NCBI GenBank assembly: GCA_002702655.1
Contig: PABB01000075.1
Span: forward strand, 124,001 to 188,000
Reading direction: 5' to 3'
Length of the DNA: 64,000 nucleotides
Source of the DNA: Planctomycetaceae bacterium
GTDB lineage: Bacteria > Planctomycetota > Planctomycetia > Pirellulales > Lacipirellulaceae
Shown here: piece by piece, positions 49,071 through 56,906 of the stretch
How positions within the stretch are numbered: the stretch's first letter is position 1
Layout of the letters: every line of letters begins with the position of its first letter
Program-made: the position numbers and the translations under genes
Notes under the pieces: generated by a model
What the model was told of the DNA's origin: nothing
The model's database searches: none
What the model saw: the letters and a program-made list of their open reading frames with translations, nothing else

Positions 49071-49820
49071 ATGCATTTGTTGTCGCTCTCACTGTCCGAT
49101 CCGGCGGCGAATCTGGCGCTCGACGAAGCGCTGTTGGAAGCGGCCGAGGCGGGCGAGATTGTCGGCGGCGTGCTGCGGCTGTGGGAGCACCCGCGGCACT
49201 TTGTCGTGTTGGGCCGATCGTCGCGGGCCCAGGAGGAAGTCGATTTGCACGCCTGCCGTCGCGACGGCGTCGCGGTGTTGCGGCGGGCGAGCGGCGGGGC
49301 CACGGTGGTGGCCGGGCCGGGCTGCCTGATGTACGCCGTGGTCGTCGACGCGAGCCACGACGTGCGATTGCCGGCGATCGACGCGGCGCACGAGTTTGTG
49401 CTGGGGCGGATCGCCGCGGCGCTCGCGCCGCTGGCGCCGGGGATCCAGCATTCGGGCACCAGCGATCTCACGTTGCCCGGCGGCGGCGAGTTGCCGGGCG
49501 AGCGCGTAAAGGTCTCCGGCAACGCACTGCGCTGCCGGCGGCGAGCGGTGCTGTACCACGGCACGTTGCTGTATGATTTCGACCTGAGCTTGATCCCCCG
49601 TTGGCTGCGCGAACCGCCGCGGCAGCCGGAGTACCGTCAACGCCGGCCGCACGGTGCGTTTGTGGCGAATTTGCCGACGACGCGCGACGCGCTGCAGCAG
49701 GCGCTCATTGCCCGTTGGAACGCCCAGCAGCCGCTGACCGACTGGCCGAGCGAGCGCGTGGCCGAGCTGGTCGCGGGGCGCTACTCTCAGTCGCTGTGGC
49801 GCGTGGCGGACGGAGCTTGA
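49071..49820 (+). CDS. lipoate-protein ligase family protein (LplA-like)
   Basis: A 249-residue protein of the biotin/lipoate ligase fold, which attaches lipoate or octanoate to the E2 or GcvH lysine. It begins LSDPAANLALDEALLEAAEA and has the RRASGGATVVAGPGCLMYAV motif (family RRxSGGGTVxxxxG with a Gly-to-Ala change). Next is KVSGNALRCRRRAVLYHGTL with the conserved Lys, and a small accessory domain. The start is ATG 49071 beside the divergent HEAT gene, with 244 bases between starts. It could be LplA, LipM or a relative; the key Lys is present. Confidence 0.8.
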   Translation: MHLLSLSLSDPAANLALDEALLEAAEAGEIVGGVLRLWEHPRHFVVLGRSSRAQEEVDLHACRRDGVAVLRRASGGATVVAGPGCLMYAVVVDASHDVRLPAIDAAHEFVLGRIAAALAPLAPGIQHSGTSDLTLPGGGELPGERVKVSGNALRCRRRAVLYHGTLLYDFDLSLIPRWLREPPRQPEYRQRRPHGAFVANLPTTRDALQQALIARWNAQQPLTDWPSERVAELVAGRYSQSLWRVADGA

Positions 49821-49919
49821 CCGCACCTGCAGGTTGATGCCCGCGCGCCGTTGGCAAGATGAATTCGTTTCGATTGACTTGATTGCGGTCGTCTCCGAGA
49901 ACACAAGATAAGGAAACTC

Positions 49920-50525
49920 ATGGCCGTCAATCGACTCCCGCCGACAGACCCATCGATCGAACCGGTGCTTGCGCAACTTGACGAGTATCTTGGCCGCTAT
50001 CCTGATGAAGTCGCCGTTGTGCGGCGCATTCGAGGGCTCGCCGAGATGCACCCCGACTGCTTTCACCGCACTTGTCGTCCCGGGCATTTGACGGCATCGG
50101 CGTGGGTCACGACGCGCAACGGCAAGGAAGCGCTGCTGGTGCATCATCGAAAACTCGAACGGTGGTTGCAGCCGGGCGGCCACGCGGATGGCGACAATCA
50201 TCTGGCTCGAGTCGCGCTGCGGGAGGCGAGCGAGGAAACCGGGCTGAACGAACTGGAGCTTGTCGGCGGCTTCATGATGCCGCTTGACGTGGACGTGCAC
50301 GAGATCCCGGCTCGATATCACGCCGATGGCCGGCTGATAGAGGACGCCCACGAGCACCACGACGTGCGGTTTTTGGTGGTGAGCCCGACCGCCGCGCCGC
50401 CGGCGGTCAGCGACGAGTCGCACGATGTGCGGTGGTTTGCCGTGGAGGACCTGCCGAGCGTGACGCAGGAAGAGAGCGTGCTGCGGCTGGCCCGCAAGGC
50501 CGCGCCGCTGCTGGGCAGCGAATGA
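49920..50525 (+). CDS. Nudix hydrolase
   Basis: A 201-residue protein of the Nudix superfamily, which cleaves nucleoside diphosphates linked to another group. The box is GGHADGDNHLARVALREASE, with the consensus Glu of Gx5E replaced by Asn; REASEETGL is intact. The N-terminal region contains an unusual HPDCFHRTCRPGHLTASAWV segment, and a His-rich AHEHHDVRFLV lies later. The substrate is unknown. ATG 49920 follows AAGGAAA, a weak ribosome site. A long dispersed repeat starts at its stop codon. Confidence 0.85.
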   Translation: MAVNRLPPTDPSIEPVLAQLDEYLGRYPDEVAVVRRIRGLAEMHPDCFHRTCRPGHLTASAWVTTRNGKEALLVHHRKLERWLQPGGHADGDNHLARVALREASEETGLNELELVGGFMMPLDVDVHEIPARYHADGRLIEDAHEHHDVRFLVVSPTAAPPAVSDESHDVRWFAVEDLPSVTQEESVLRLARKAAPLLGSE

Positions 50526-50626
50526 CCAAGCCCCAAGTCCCAAGCCCCAAGCCCCAAGTCCCAATGACCAAGGGAGACGGCCGGCTCGCCAGTATTGGTC
50601 ATTGGGACTTGGTCATTGGTGCTTCG
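50522..50626. repeat. TGACCAAGTCCCAA...TTGGGACTTGGTCA inverted repeat
   Basis: Left arm 50522-50571 is a run of CCCCAAG/TCCCAAG words, and right arm 50593-50626 (TATTGGTCATTGGGACTTGG then TCATTGG) is its approximate complement. The left arm begins at the Nudix stop codon. It is a dispersed planctomycete-type repeat, not a terminator. Confidence 0.7.
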
Positions 50627-50692
50627 CCAGCGGCTTGGTAAGCTAGGCGGCTTGCAACTTTTGCCAGTTCCACCGCCGGAGGCGCGTCTTTC

Positions 50693-51142
50693 ATGGCTAT
50701 CCCGTTTGGCACCCACAAGATCCGTCGCGAGGACCTCCCGCCGGGCGGAAATCTGTGCGAACACTGCACGGCCAAGTGTTGTCAGTATTTTGCCCTGCCG
50801 ATCGACGAGCCGGAGACGTTCGAGGAACTCGAATACCTCCGCTGGTTCCTGCTGCACGATCGAGCCAGCGTGTTCAAGGAGGACGACGACTGGTACCTGC
50901 TGGTCCACACGACCTGCAAGCACTTGCAAGCCGACAACCGCTGCGGCATCTACGACACCCGCCCGCAGATCTGCCGCGACTACACGACCGACAACTGCGA
51001 GTACGACGAAGAGTGGACGTACGATTTTTACCTGGAGACGCCCGAGCAGGTGTGGGAGTACACCGAGGCCACGGTGCTGCAGACGCACAAGAATCACAGC
51101 ATCCGCAGTCGCAAACCGGACCCGCTGGCGGTGTTGGGGTGA
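50693..51142 (+). CDS. YkgJ-family zinc/iron-cluster protein
   Basis: A 149-residue protein with the cysteine spacing of the YkgJ (UPF0153) family: CEHCTAKCC, then HTTCKHLQADNRCGIYDTRP and ICRDY. Eight or so cysteines probably bind an Fe-S cluster or zinc. The rest is acidic and Trp/Tyr rich (EEWTYDFYLETPEQVWEYTE). The role in the cell is unknown. Start ATG 50693. Confidence 0.85.
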   Translation: MAIPFGTHKIRREDLPPGGNLCEHCTAKCCQYFALPIDEPETFEELEYLRWFLLHDRASVFKEDDDWYLLVHTTCKHLQADNRCGIYDTRPQICRDYTTDNCEYDEEWTYDFYLETPEQVWEYTEATVLQTHKNHSIRSRKPDPLAVLG

Positions 51143-51143
51143 T

Positions 51144-51177
51144 GAAGCTGTCAGCTATCAGCGGTCAGCTTTCGGCC
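51144..51177 (+). repeat. GCTGTCAGCTATCAGCGGTC dispersed element
   Basis: A run of GTCAGC and ATCAGC words beginning 2 bases after the YkgJ-like stop; the same family as 29951, 37071 and 41904. Confidence 0.5.
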
Positions 51178-51292
51178 AGAGGGAAGGGGCGTCGCGCATC
51201 GAGCGGCGCGATGCACGACATGAGAATGGCCACGACGTGACCACTTCGCCGACAGCGCCGCGGACAACCTTTGTGACAACCATGTGAAATCC

Positions 51293-51862
51293 ATGGTATT
51301 CATTGTCGAAGTGATCGTTAGCGGGATTTCGGCAGTTGTCGAATTGGTGTTTCACTTGCTGCAGGCAGTTGTCTACGGCATCGTGCGAGTTGCGCGGAAG
51401 CCTCCCGCGGGCGAGTCGCGGTTTGGCCTGAAGAACCTCGCGGCGGCTGCAGCTCCGCTCCTGGTGCTCGTGCTGCTTGTGTTGGCGGGCGCAGGCGCAA
51501 TGGTGCTTCCCGATTGGTGGGAGAGGCGGATCACCAAGCAATGCGATCAGACGCAAGCAGCCGTTGACGCGCTGGCAGGCGACTTGGCCGCGGCGTTCGA
51601 CCAAGATCACGTGGCCGGCGTTCCCAAGGTTGGTCCCGCGAACGTCAAGGACGCCTGGGGAAATCCTCTCGATGTGAGTTTTCAACGCGGTGCCGTGAGC
51701 GCCACGATCACGGTGAAATCGGCCGGAAAGGACGAGAAACTCGGCACGCTCGATGACATTCGCGCCGACCACGTGCGAATGCTCAACAAAGGCGAGATCG
51801 CGGGCAATGCGGTAAGAAAGCTCATTGAGCAGGTCAAGGAGCGCGACGCAGAACAAGACTGA
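51293..51862 (+). CDS. two-helix membrane protein with pseudopilin-like tail
   Basis: A 189-residue protein with two membrane segments (about residues 1-33 and 47-70, the latter AAAAAPLLVLVLLVLAGAGA). A soluble C-terminal domain contains the phrase KDAWGNPLDVSF, which resembles the DPWGNPY motif of type II secretion pseudopilins. There is no GFTLIE-type prepilin signal, so it is not a standard pseudopilin. GTG 51284 and ATG 51282 just upstream lie in a dispersed repeat; ATG 51293 is chosen. Function unknown. Confidence 0.55.
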   Translation: MVFIVEVIVSGISAVVELVFHLLQAVVYGIVRVARKPPAGESRFGLKNLAAAAAPLLVLVLLVLAGAGAMVLPDWWERRITKQCDQTQAAVDALAGDLAAAFDQDHVAGVPKVGPANVKDAWGNPLDVSFQRGAVSATITVKSAGKDEKLGTLDDIRADHVRMLNKGEIAGNAVRKLIEQVKERDAEQD

Positions 51863-51877
51863 TCTCGGCGCTGCCGG

Positions 51878-51897
51878 CGAGCAGGTATGCTCGCGGC
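51878..51897. repeat. CGAGCAGGTATGCTCGCGGC hairpin, copy 1
   Basis: CGAGCA pairs with TGCTCG around GGTA. An identical 20-base copy is at 52321-52340; both are preceded by CGCTGCC and flank the kinase-fragment gene. Confidence 0.7.
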
Positions 51898-51922
51898 TGC
51901 GATTAGAGGCGCGGCAGGTGGC

Positions 51923-52303
51923 ATGAACGTGAGTGCGGCACAACTTGAGCGGTTTCTCGCGAGCGCCCTTGCGAGCCAATTGCTTCCGGCCGGCGCCGTG
52001 GCGCGAGCCCTCGCTGGGATTGCTGGCAGCGCGACGCCAAGCTGCGATTGCGATGTCGTTCTGCAGACCGTGAAGAGAACCCTGATCGAAGAAGGTAACC
52101 TGACGGCATGGCAAAGCGAGAAGCTTGAATTAGACAAGTTCAGAGGCTTTTACGTGGGTGACTATGTCCTGCTGGATCATGTGACGAGTGACGCAGCGAC
52201 GGTGACCTACCTTGCCAAGCACGCGAAAGATGGGCGACGTTTTCATTTGAAGGTCACGAACCCACATCCGTTGAAATATGAAGTTGAGCCGTTGGCCAAT
52301 TGA
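51923..52303 (+). CDS. truncated Ser/Thr kinase-like protein (N-terminal part)
   Basis: A 126-residue protein whose second half, TLIEEGNLTAWQSEKLELDK then FRGFYVGDYVLLDHV and FHLKVTNPH, matches the N-terminal region and first lobe of planctomycete-type Ser/Thr kinases (LTxWQxxKLLxGKxxGFxLGxYxLL...xxKV). The glycine loop is lost (VTSDAATVTYLAKH) and the catalytic lobe is absent, so it cannot be a working kinase. It may be a pseudogene product or a decoy domain. ATG 51923 has AGGTGGC upstream. It is flanked by two copies of the CGAGCA hairpin. Confidence 0.6.
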   Translation: MNVSAAQLERFLASALASQLLPAGAVARALAGIAGSATPSCDCDVVLQTVKRTLIEEGNLTAWQSEKLELDKFRGFYVGDYVLLDHVTSDAATVTYLAKHAKDGRRFHLKVTNPHPLKYEVEPLAN

Positions 52304-52320
52304 CTTCGCCCCGCTGCCCG

Positions 52321-52378
52321 CGAGCAGGTATGCTCGCGGCTTCCCCATTCCCCATTCCCCATTCCGCCTTCCCCCCTT
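52321..52378. repeat. CGAGCA hairpin copy 2 plus CCCCATT tandem run
   Basis: 52321-52340 is identical to 51878-51897. It is followed by three CCCCATT units (52342-52362) and more C-rich sequence up to the hisS start. Confidence 0.65.
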
Positions 52379-52385
52379 CGCTTCC

Positions 52386-53738
52386 ATGCCCATCACCCCT
52401 CGCACACTCAAGGGTTTCCGCGACTATTTGCCGGCGGCGGCGATGCCGCGGGAGTGGATTGTCGAGACGGCGCGGCGGGTTTATCGCTCGTACGGGTTTC
52501 GGCCGATCGACACCCCCGCGCTGGAGTACCTGGAGATCCTCACCGGCAAGGGCTCCGACGAGACCGACAAGCAGCTCTATCGGTTCACCGACCACGGCGG
52601 GCGGGACGTGGGGTTGCGGTTTGACCTGACGGTGCCGCTGGCGCGGTTTGTCGCTCAGCACGCCCAGGAAGTCGGCTTGCCGTTCAAGCGGTACCACATC
52701 GCCTCGGTGTGGCGGGGCGAGAACACGCAAGCCGGCCGGTACCGCGAGTTCATGCAGTGCGATTTCGACACGGTCGGCACGACCGCGCTGACTGCCGATA
52801 TCGAGATGGTGCTGGTGGTCAACGACCTGCTGACGGCGTTGGGGATCAGCGCGTTCACGATTCGCGTGAATCACCGCGCGGTGCTCAACGGTTTGCTGGA
52901 GAAGCTGGGCCTGGCCGGCAAGAGCGCCGCCGTGCTGCGGGCGCTCGACAAGCTGGGCAAGATTGGCGCTGAGGGCGTCACCGCCGAGATGGCCAAGACG
53001 GCGGAGACAACCGAGCAGCAGAACGCTGCGCTGCTGTCGTTGGCCAGCTTGCAGGGCGACAATACGACCATCCTGGCGGAACTGAAGAAGCTGGTCGCTG
53101 GTGACGAGACCGGCGAGCGGGGCGTCACCGAGCTGCACGAGTTGGTCGCGGCGACCGCCGCGGCGGGCGTGCCGGCGGGGCGCGTGCAGCTCGACCCATC
53201 GATCGCCCGCGGGCTGGACTACTACACGGGCGTGGTGATCGAAACACAGTTGGACGAGTTGCCGGGCATCGGCAGCGTGGCCAGCGGCGGGCGGTACGAC
53301 AACTTGGCCTCGACATTCACCAAGCAGGAATTGCCGGGCGTGGGCGCCTCGCTGGGGCTGGACCGGCTGCTGGCGGCGCTCGAAGAGCTGGGCCGGTTGC
53401 CGGCGGTGAGCACGCCCGCCGATGCCCTGATTTGCCTGTTCGATGCCGACCGGCGGGACGCGTACCTGGCGCTGGCCGCTCAACTGCGTGCGGCTGGCAC
53501 GGGCGTGGAGGTCTATCCCGAGGCGAAGAAGCTCGGCAAGCAACTGCAGTATGCGGACAAGCAGGGCTTTGCCGCCGCGGTGATCATCGGCCAGAGCGAG
53601 TTCGATGCCGGCGAGGCCCAGGTAAAACATCTGGCCAGCGGCGAAAGCGCGACGGTCGCCTACGACGGCCGCGACGCCAACGCGATTGCCGCGGAGATCC
53701 GCCGCGCGGTTGATGCGGCTGCGGTTGACCACGGATGA
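52386..53738 (+). CDS. hisS: histidyl-tRNA synthetase
   Basis: Charges tRNA-His with histidine in the cytoplasm. The 450-residue length is standard. Class II motifs are evident: RTLKGFRDYLP at the start, RFDLTVPLARFVAQH, motif 2 YHIASVWRGENTQAGRYREF, the histidine-A motif SIARGLDYYTGVVIE and motif 3 GVGASLGLDRLLAAL. The C-terminal anticodon domain ends VAYDGRDANAIAAEIRRAVD. The final residues and stop codon come from a dispersed repeat. ATG 52386 follows a C-rich repeat; no good ribosome site is visible. Confidence 0.96.
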   Translation: MPITPRTLKGFRDYLPAAAMPREWIVETARRVYRSYGFRPIDTPALEYLEILTGKGSDETDKQLYRFTDHGGRDVGLRFDLTVPLARFVAQHAQEVGLPFKRYHIASVWRGENTQAGRYREFMQCDFDTVGTTALTADIEMVLVVNDLLTALGISAFTIRVNHRAVLNGLLEKLGLAGKSAAVLRALDKLGKIGAEGVTAEMAKTAETTEQQNAALLSLASLQGDNTTILAELKKLVAGDETGERGVTELHELVAATAAAGVPAGRVQLDPSIARGLDYYTGVVIETQLDELPGIGSVASGGRYDNLASTFTKQELPGVGASLGLDRLLAALEELGRLPAVSTPADALICLFDADRRDAYLALAAQLRAAGTGVEVYPEAKKLGKQLQYADKQGFAAAVIIGQSEFDAGEAQVKHLASGESATVAYDGRDANAIAAEIRRAVDAAAVDHG

Positions 53739-53917
53739 CGCGGATTTCGGTTTGCCACGACAAGGCACAGAAGACACAAAAGCAGATGTTCGTGCTGGCT
53801 CTTGTGGTCGACGGCGCCCGGCCAGCGCCGCTTAACCGCGTAATCTGTGTTAGCCGTGGTTCTTGTCGCATCGCTTGTTGCGTCCCGTTTTGTGACTTCT
53901 GTGCCTTTTCGTGGCCA
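53727..53917. repeat. interleaved inverted repeats after hisS
   Basis: Segment a (53727-53745, GACCACGGATGACGCGGAT) is complementary to a' (53838-53862, ATCTGTGTTAGCCGTGGT core). Segment b (53751-53783, GCCACGACAAGGCACAGAAG then ACAC) is complementary to b' (53887-53917). The order is a-b-a'-b', a pseudoknot-like arrangement. The 328-base spacer 53739-54066 holds no gene. Confidence 0.7.
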
Positions 53918-54066
53918 TTTTCCGCTGTGTGAGTGACAAGGTGGTGTCACTGGGGACGCGAGCAAATGCGGCGCGGGCGGCTGGCGAGGCGACTTACAAT
54001 GGGAGCTGCGCCGCGGGCGAGGACGCCGCGGCTCACGCCTCGCCTCTCAAGCCTTACGCCGTTCTC

Positions 54067-54633
54067 ATGCTGCGTCGCAACCACTACGAGACCGCGTTCG
54101 AGGCGTACCTGCGCGCCGCCAGCGTGCCGTACGTGGCGGTCAACGAGCAGCGCCGCAGCGAGTCGCCGTGGGGGTCGCTCAAGAGCGTCGACTTTGTCGT
54201 CACGCCGGCCGATGCGCGAATGCTGCTGGTCGACGTGAAGGGTCGCCAGTTTCCCAGCGGACGCACGCACAAGCAGTACTGGCGAAACTGGACCACCTGG
54301 GACGACCTGCGGAGTCTGGCCCGCTGGCAGGACCGCTTCGGCCCCGGGGCGCTGGCCGTGCTGGGCTTTGTGTACGAGGTGACCGGCGATCGCTCGCCGC
54401 TGGCCGCGGGCCAGTTGTTCGAGTTCCGCGACCGCCGGTACGCGATGCTCGCCGCGCCGGTGGCCGACTACGTGCGGTTTGCCCGGACGCTGTCGCCCAA
54501 ATGGCAGACCGTTTCGATGCCCACGGCCCGCTTTCGCGAGGCGGCTCGGCCGTTTGCCGAACTGCTGCCGGCAGGGCCGGGACCCGCGGCCGCTGCGACC
54601 CCGGCGCTTGGCACGGCGGCGGTTGGGAATTAG
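54067..54633 (+). CDS. HYExAFE-type planctomycete protein
   Basis: A 188-residue protein opening RRNHYETAFEAYLRAASVPY, the motif that names a planctomycete-restricted family. The middle (LKSVDFVVTPADARMLLVDV, then KGRQFPS) has an E/D-x-K pattern reminiscent of restriction-nuclease folds, so a nuclease-like role is possible but unproved. The C-terminal 25 residues are Pro/Ala-rich. ATG 54067; a TACAAT hexamer is about 67 bases upstream. It follows hisS in the same direction. Confidence 0.75.
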   Translation: MLRRNHYETAFEAYLRAASVPYVAVNEQRRSESPWGSLKSVDFVVTPADARMLLVDVKGRQFPSGRTHKQYWRNWTTWDDLRSLARWQDRFGPGALAVLGFVYEVTGDRSPLAAGQLFEFRDRRYAMLAAPVADYVRFARTLSPKWQTVSMPTARFREAARPFAELLPAGPGPAAAATPALGTAAVGN

Positions 54634-54650
54634 GCTGGGGGGTGAGAGAA

Positions 54651-54741
54651 GTGACCAGTTACCGGTGATCAGTGACCGGTAGCGGGCTGTGCGAGTCTGC
54701 AGACAACCCACTGGTCACGGGTAACCGATCACCGATCACTC
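54651..54741. repeat. GTGATCAGTGACCGGTTACC-type inverted element
   Basis: Left arm 54651-54681 (GTGACCAGTTACCGGTGATC then AGTGACCGGTA) and right arm 54708-54741 (CCACTGGTCACGGGTAACCG then ATCACCGATCACT) are inverted, the same family as 17449-17533. Confidence 0.75.
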
Positions 54742-54760
54742 GCCGCAAGGCGCCGCCGCC

Positions 54761-54862
54761 ATGAAGTGGGCCATCGTTCTGTTGTGCATCATCCTCGGCT
54801 CGTTGGGAGCCTATCGCCCCAGCGGCCGCAAGAAGGACTTCAAGCGGCCGGTTGAAGAGTGA
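54761..54862 (+). CDS. 33-residue single-helix membrane peptide
   Basis: A short frame reads MKWAIVLLCIILGSLGAYRP and then a basic tail (SGRKKDFKRPVEE). It has one membrane helix followed by a positively charged cytoplasmic segment. Such a clean helix-plus-basic-tail design in a spacer of only 244 bases, starting right after a dispersed repeat, argues for a real small membrane protein. No ribosome site is obvious. Function unknown. Confidence 0.55.
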   Translation: MKWAIVLLCIILGSLGAYRPSGRKKDFKRPVEE

Positions 54863-54877
54863 TGCGGTTGCGTCCTT

Positions 54878-56050
54878 TTACGCGGCTTGCTTGCTCGCCG
54901 CGGTCGCCGCGAAGTCGGCCAGCGCGGCAATGACGACTTCCTGCTCTGCGGCGGTCATCTCGCCGTAGATCGGCAGGCTGAGCACTTCTTTGGCGGCTCG
55001 TTCCGACTCAGGCAGATCGCCCCTCTGGTAACCCAAATCCGCGAAGCACTCCTGCAAGTGCAGCGGGATCGGGTAATAGATCGCGGCGCCAATCTGGCGA
55101 TCGGCCAGCAGCTTCTGCAGCGCGTCGCGGCGGTCGCTCGAGCCATCGCGGCTGGCGACGCGGACGGTGTACTGGTTCCACACGCAGCGACAGCCCTCGG
55201 CCACTGTCGGCAACTCAATGGCCGGCGCGAACGAGAAGCGGTCCGCGGCGGATTCGTATCGTTCGGCGTTCGCTTGCCGCCCCAGCGCCCAGGCGTCGAG
55301 GCGCGTGAGCTTCACGCTCAGGATGGCGGCCTGAAGCGCGTCGAGCCGGCTGTTCATGCCGACGATGCCGTGTTGATAGCGCGGGTGCTGGCCGTGATCG
55401 CGGAGGATGCGCAGCTGGGCCGCCAAGTCGGCGTCGTCGGTGGTGATGACGCCGCCGTCGCCGCAGCCGCCGAGGTTCTTGGTCGGGTAGAACGAAAACG
55501 CGCCGCACCAGCCGAGCGCTCCGGCGCGCCGTCCGTGGTACTCGGCGCCGATTGCTTGCGCGGCGTCCTCAATCAGGGGAATGTCGCCGGCCGCCGCTTG
55601 CAGGGCTCTCATGTCGGCGCATTGGCCGAACAAATGCACGGGAATCACCGCCTTGGTGCGCGGCGTGATCTTGCGCGCCACGTCGGCGGGATCGATATTG
55701 AACGTGTCCGGCAGAATGTCGGCGAACACCGGGGTCGCGCCCAACCGGGCAACGGCGCCCGCGGTCGCGAAGAACGTGAAGCTAGGAATGATCACCTCGT
55801 CGCCCGCGCCGATGCCCAGCGCCATCAGCGGCAGAATCAGGGCGTCGCTGCCCGAGGCGCAGCCGACCGCGTGCTCGGCGCCGCAATACTCGGCGATCTG
55901 TTGCTCGAACTTCTTGCAGGCCGGCCCGTGGACAAAGGCGCCGCTGCGGCAGACCTCGCCGATGGCGGCCTCGATATCGGCCAGCAGCGGGGCGTTCTGA
56001 CGGTTGACGTCGAGCATGGGGACGGGCGTAGCGGTGTTGGCAGTGCTCAT
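54878..56050 (-). CDS. DegT/DnrJ/EryC1-family sugar aminotransferase
   Basis: A 390-residue PLP enzyme that transaminates keto-sugars in surface polysaccharide or antibiotic sugar pathways. Motifs are AVGCASGSDALILPLMALGI, VIIPSFTFFATAGAVARLGA, DAAQAIGAEYHG, the Schiff-base lysine in SFYPTKNLGGCGDGG, and the C-terminal YYPIPLHLQECFADLGY. The start is ATG 56050 (MSTANTATPVPMLDV). No other sugar-nucleotide gene is in the window, so its substrate is unknown. Confidence 0.9.
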   Translation of the reverse strand: MSTANTATPVPMLDVNRQNAPLLADIEAAIGEVCRSGAFVHGPACKKFEQQIAEYCGAEHAVGCASGSDALILPLMALGIGAGDEVIIPSFTFFATAGAVARLGATPVFADILPDTFNIDPADVARKITPRTKAVIPVHLFGQCADMRALQAAAGDIPLIEDAAQAIGAEYHGRRAGALGWCGAFSFYPTKNLGGCGDGGVITTDDADLAAQLRILRDHGQHPRYQHGIVGMNSRLDALQAAILSVKLTRLDAWALGRQANAERYESAADRFSFAPAIELPTVAEGCRCVWNQYTVRVASRDGSSDRRDALQKLLADRQIGAAIYYPIPLHLQECFADLGYQRGDLPESERAAKEVLSLPIYGEMTAAEQEVVIAALADFAATAASKQAA

Positions 56051-56203
56051 GGCAGCGGTGCGCTCGGGGCGCTGTGTGAGGGGCACGGGACTCTGGCGGC
56101 GACGAATGTGCGTCCGCGGCGCGGAGATTAGGAGTCGCCCCGAGTTGGGTCAAGTCCGCCGTGGCCCGGTTGAGGAGCCCGTGATTTCCGTTGCGGAATT
56201 TGC

Positions 56204-56232
56204 TTGACTCAGCGATGCGGCGGCACGATAAA
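56204..56232 (+). promoter_or_regulatory. candidate promoter of the DUF1579-like gene
   Basis: TTGACT (56204-56209, 5 of 6 to consensus) is followed at 17 bases by GATAAA (56227-56232). The gene start is about 78 bases downstream. This is the best -35/-10 pair seen in the window. Confidence 0.45.
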
Positions 56233-56309
56233 TATGTGAACGCATGTTCCGTATCTGCTGGCCGGCTAGCATCGCTGGCACGCGTTCCCCGAATTCACGA
56301 GGTGTCGCC

Positions 56310-56873
56310 ATGATCCGTTGTCTTTCCCGCTGCGTTTTGCTGGCCGTCGCTTGCAGCGCCGCCACTGCGGCGGTTGCCCAGCCCGGCATGTTTCCCGTCA
56401 CCGAGGCCCACAAGCAGATGGCGCGCGAGGCGGGCGTGTGGTCCGCCGAGGTGAAGTTGTGGATGGGCCCCGACGCCGATCCGGTGAGTAGCAAAGGGCA
56501 GGAGAAAAACGAGATGCTGGGCGACTACTGGCTGGTGAGCACGTTCACCGGCGAAACGGTAGGGCAGAAATTCACCGGCAAGAGTCTCTTGGGTTACGAC
56601 CCGCAGAGCAAGAAGTTCGTCGGGACGTGGTGCGATACGATGACGCCCTACATGACGAAGATGGAAGGCGACTACGACGTGCAGAAGCACGCGCTGACAC
56701 TGATTGGCGAAGGTCGCGATCCAGCCACCGGCGAGATCTCCAAGAGCAAAATGGTGACCACGTACATTGACGAGAACACGAAGAAATTCGAGATGTTCGG
56801 TCCCGCGCCCGGGGCAGACGGCCAGTGGTGGAAGATGTTGGAGATCAGCTACAAACGCACGACGGACAAGTGA
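56310..56873 (+). CDS. exported DUF1579-like protein
   Basis: A 187-residue protein with a signal peptide (LSRCVLLAVACSAATAAVAQ). The mature part contains TEAHKQMAREAGVWSAEVKL, EMLGDYWLVSTFTGETVGQK, GYDPQSKKFVGTWCDTMTPY and YDVQKHALTLIGEGRDPATG, matching the DUF1579 family of secreted beta-barrel proteins. The role is unknown. ATG 56310 has GAGGTG 6 bases upstream and a good promoter candidate further up. Confidence 0.82.
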   Translation: MIRCLSRCVLLAVACSAATAAVAQPGMFPVTEAHKQMAREAGVWSAEVKLWMGPDADPVSSKGQEKNEMLGDYWLVSTFTGETVGQKFTGKSLLGYDPQSKKFVGTWCDTMTPYMTKMEGDYDVQKHALTLIGEGRDPATGEISKSKMVTTYIDENTKKFEMFGPAPGADGQWWKMLEISYKRTTDK

Positions 56874-56906
56874 TGCGGCGGCGGCGCTGAGCGAAGCGTG
56901 CGGCGC

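Noticed and set aside
51282-51286. ATG 51282 or GTG 51284 as start of the membrane protein at 51293
   Set aside because: Both lie in GTGAAATCCATGG, which belongs to a dispersed repeat; ATG 51293 begins at the membrane segment.
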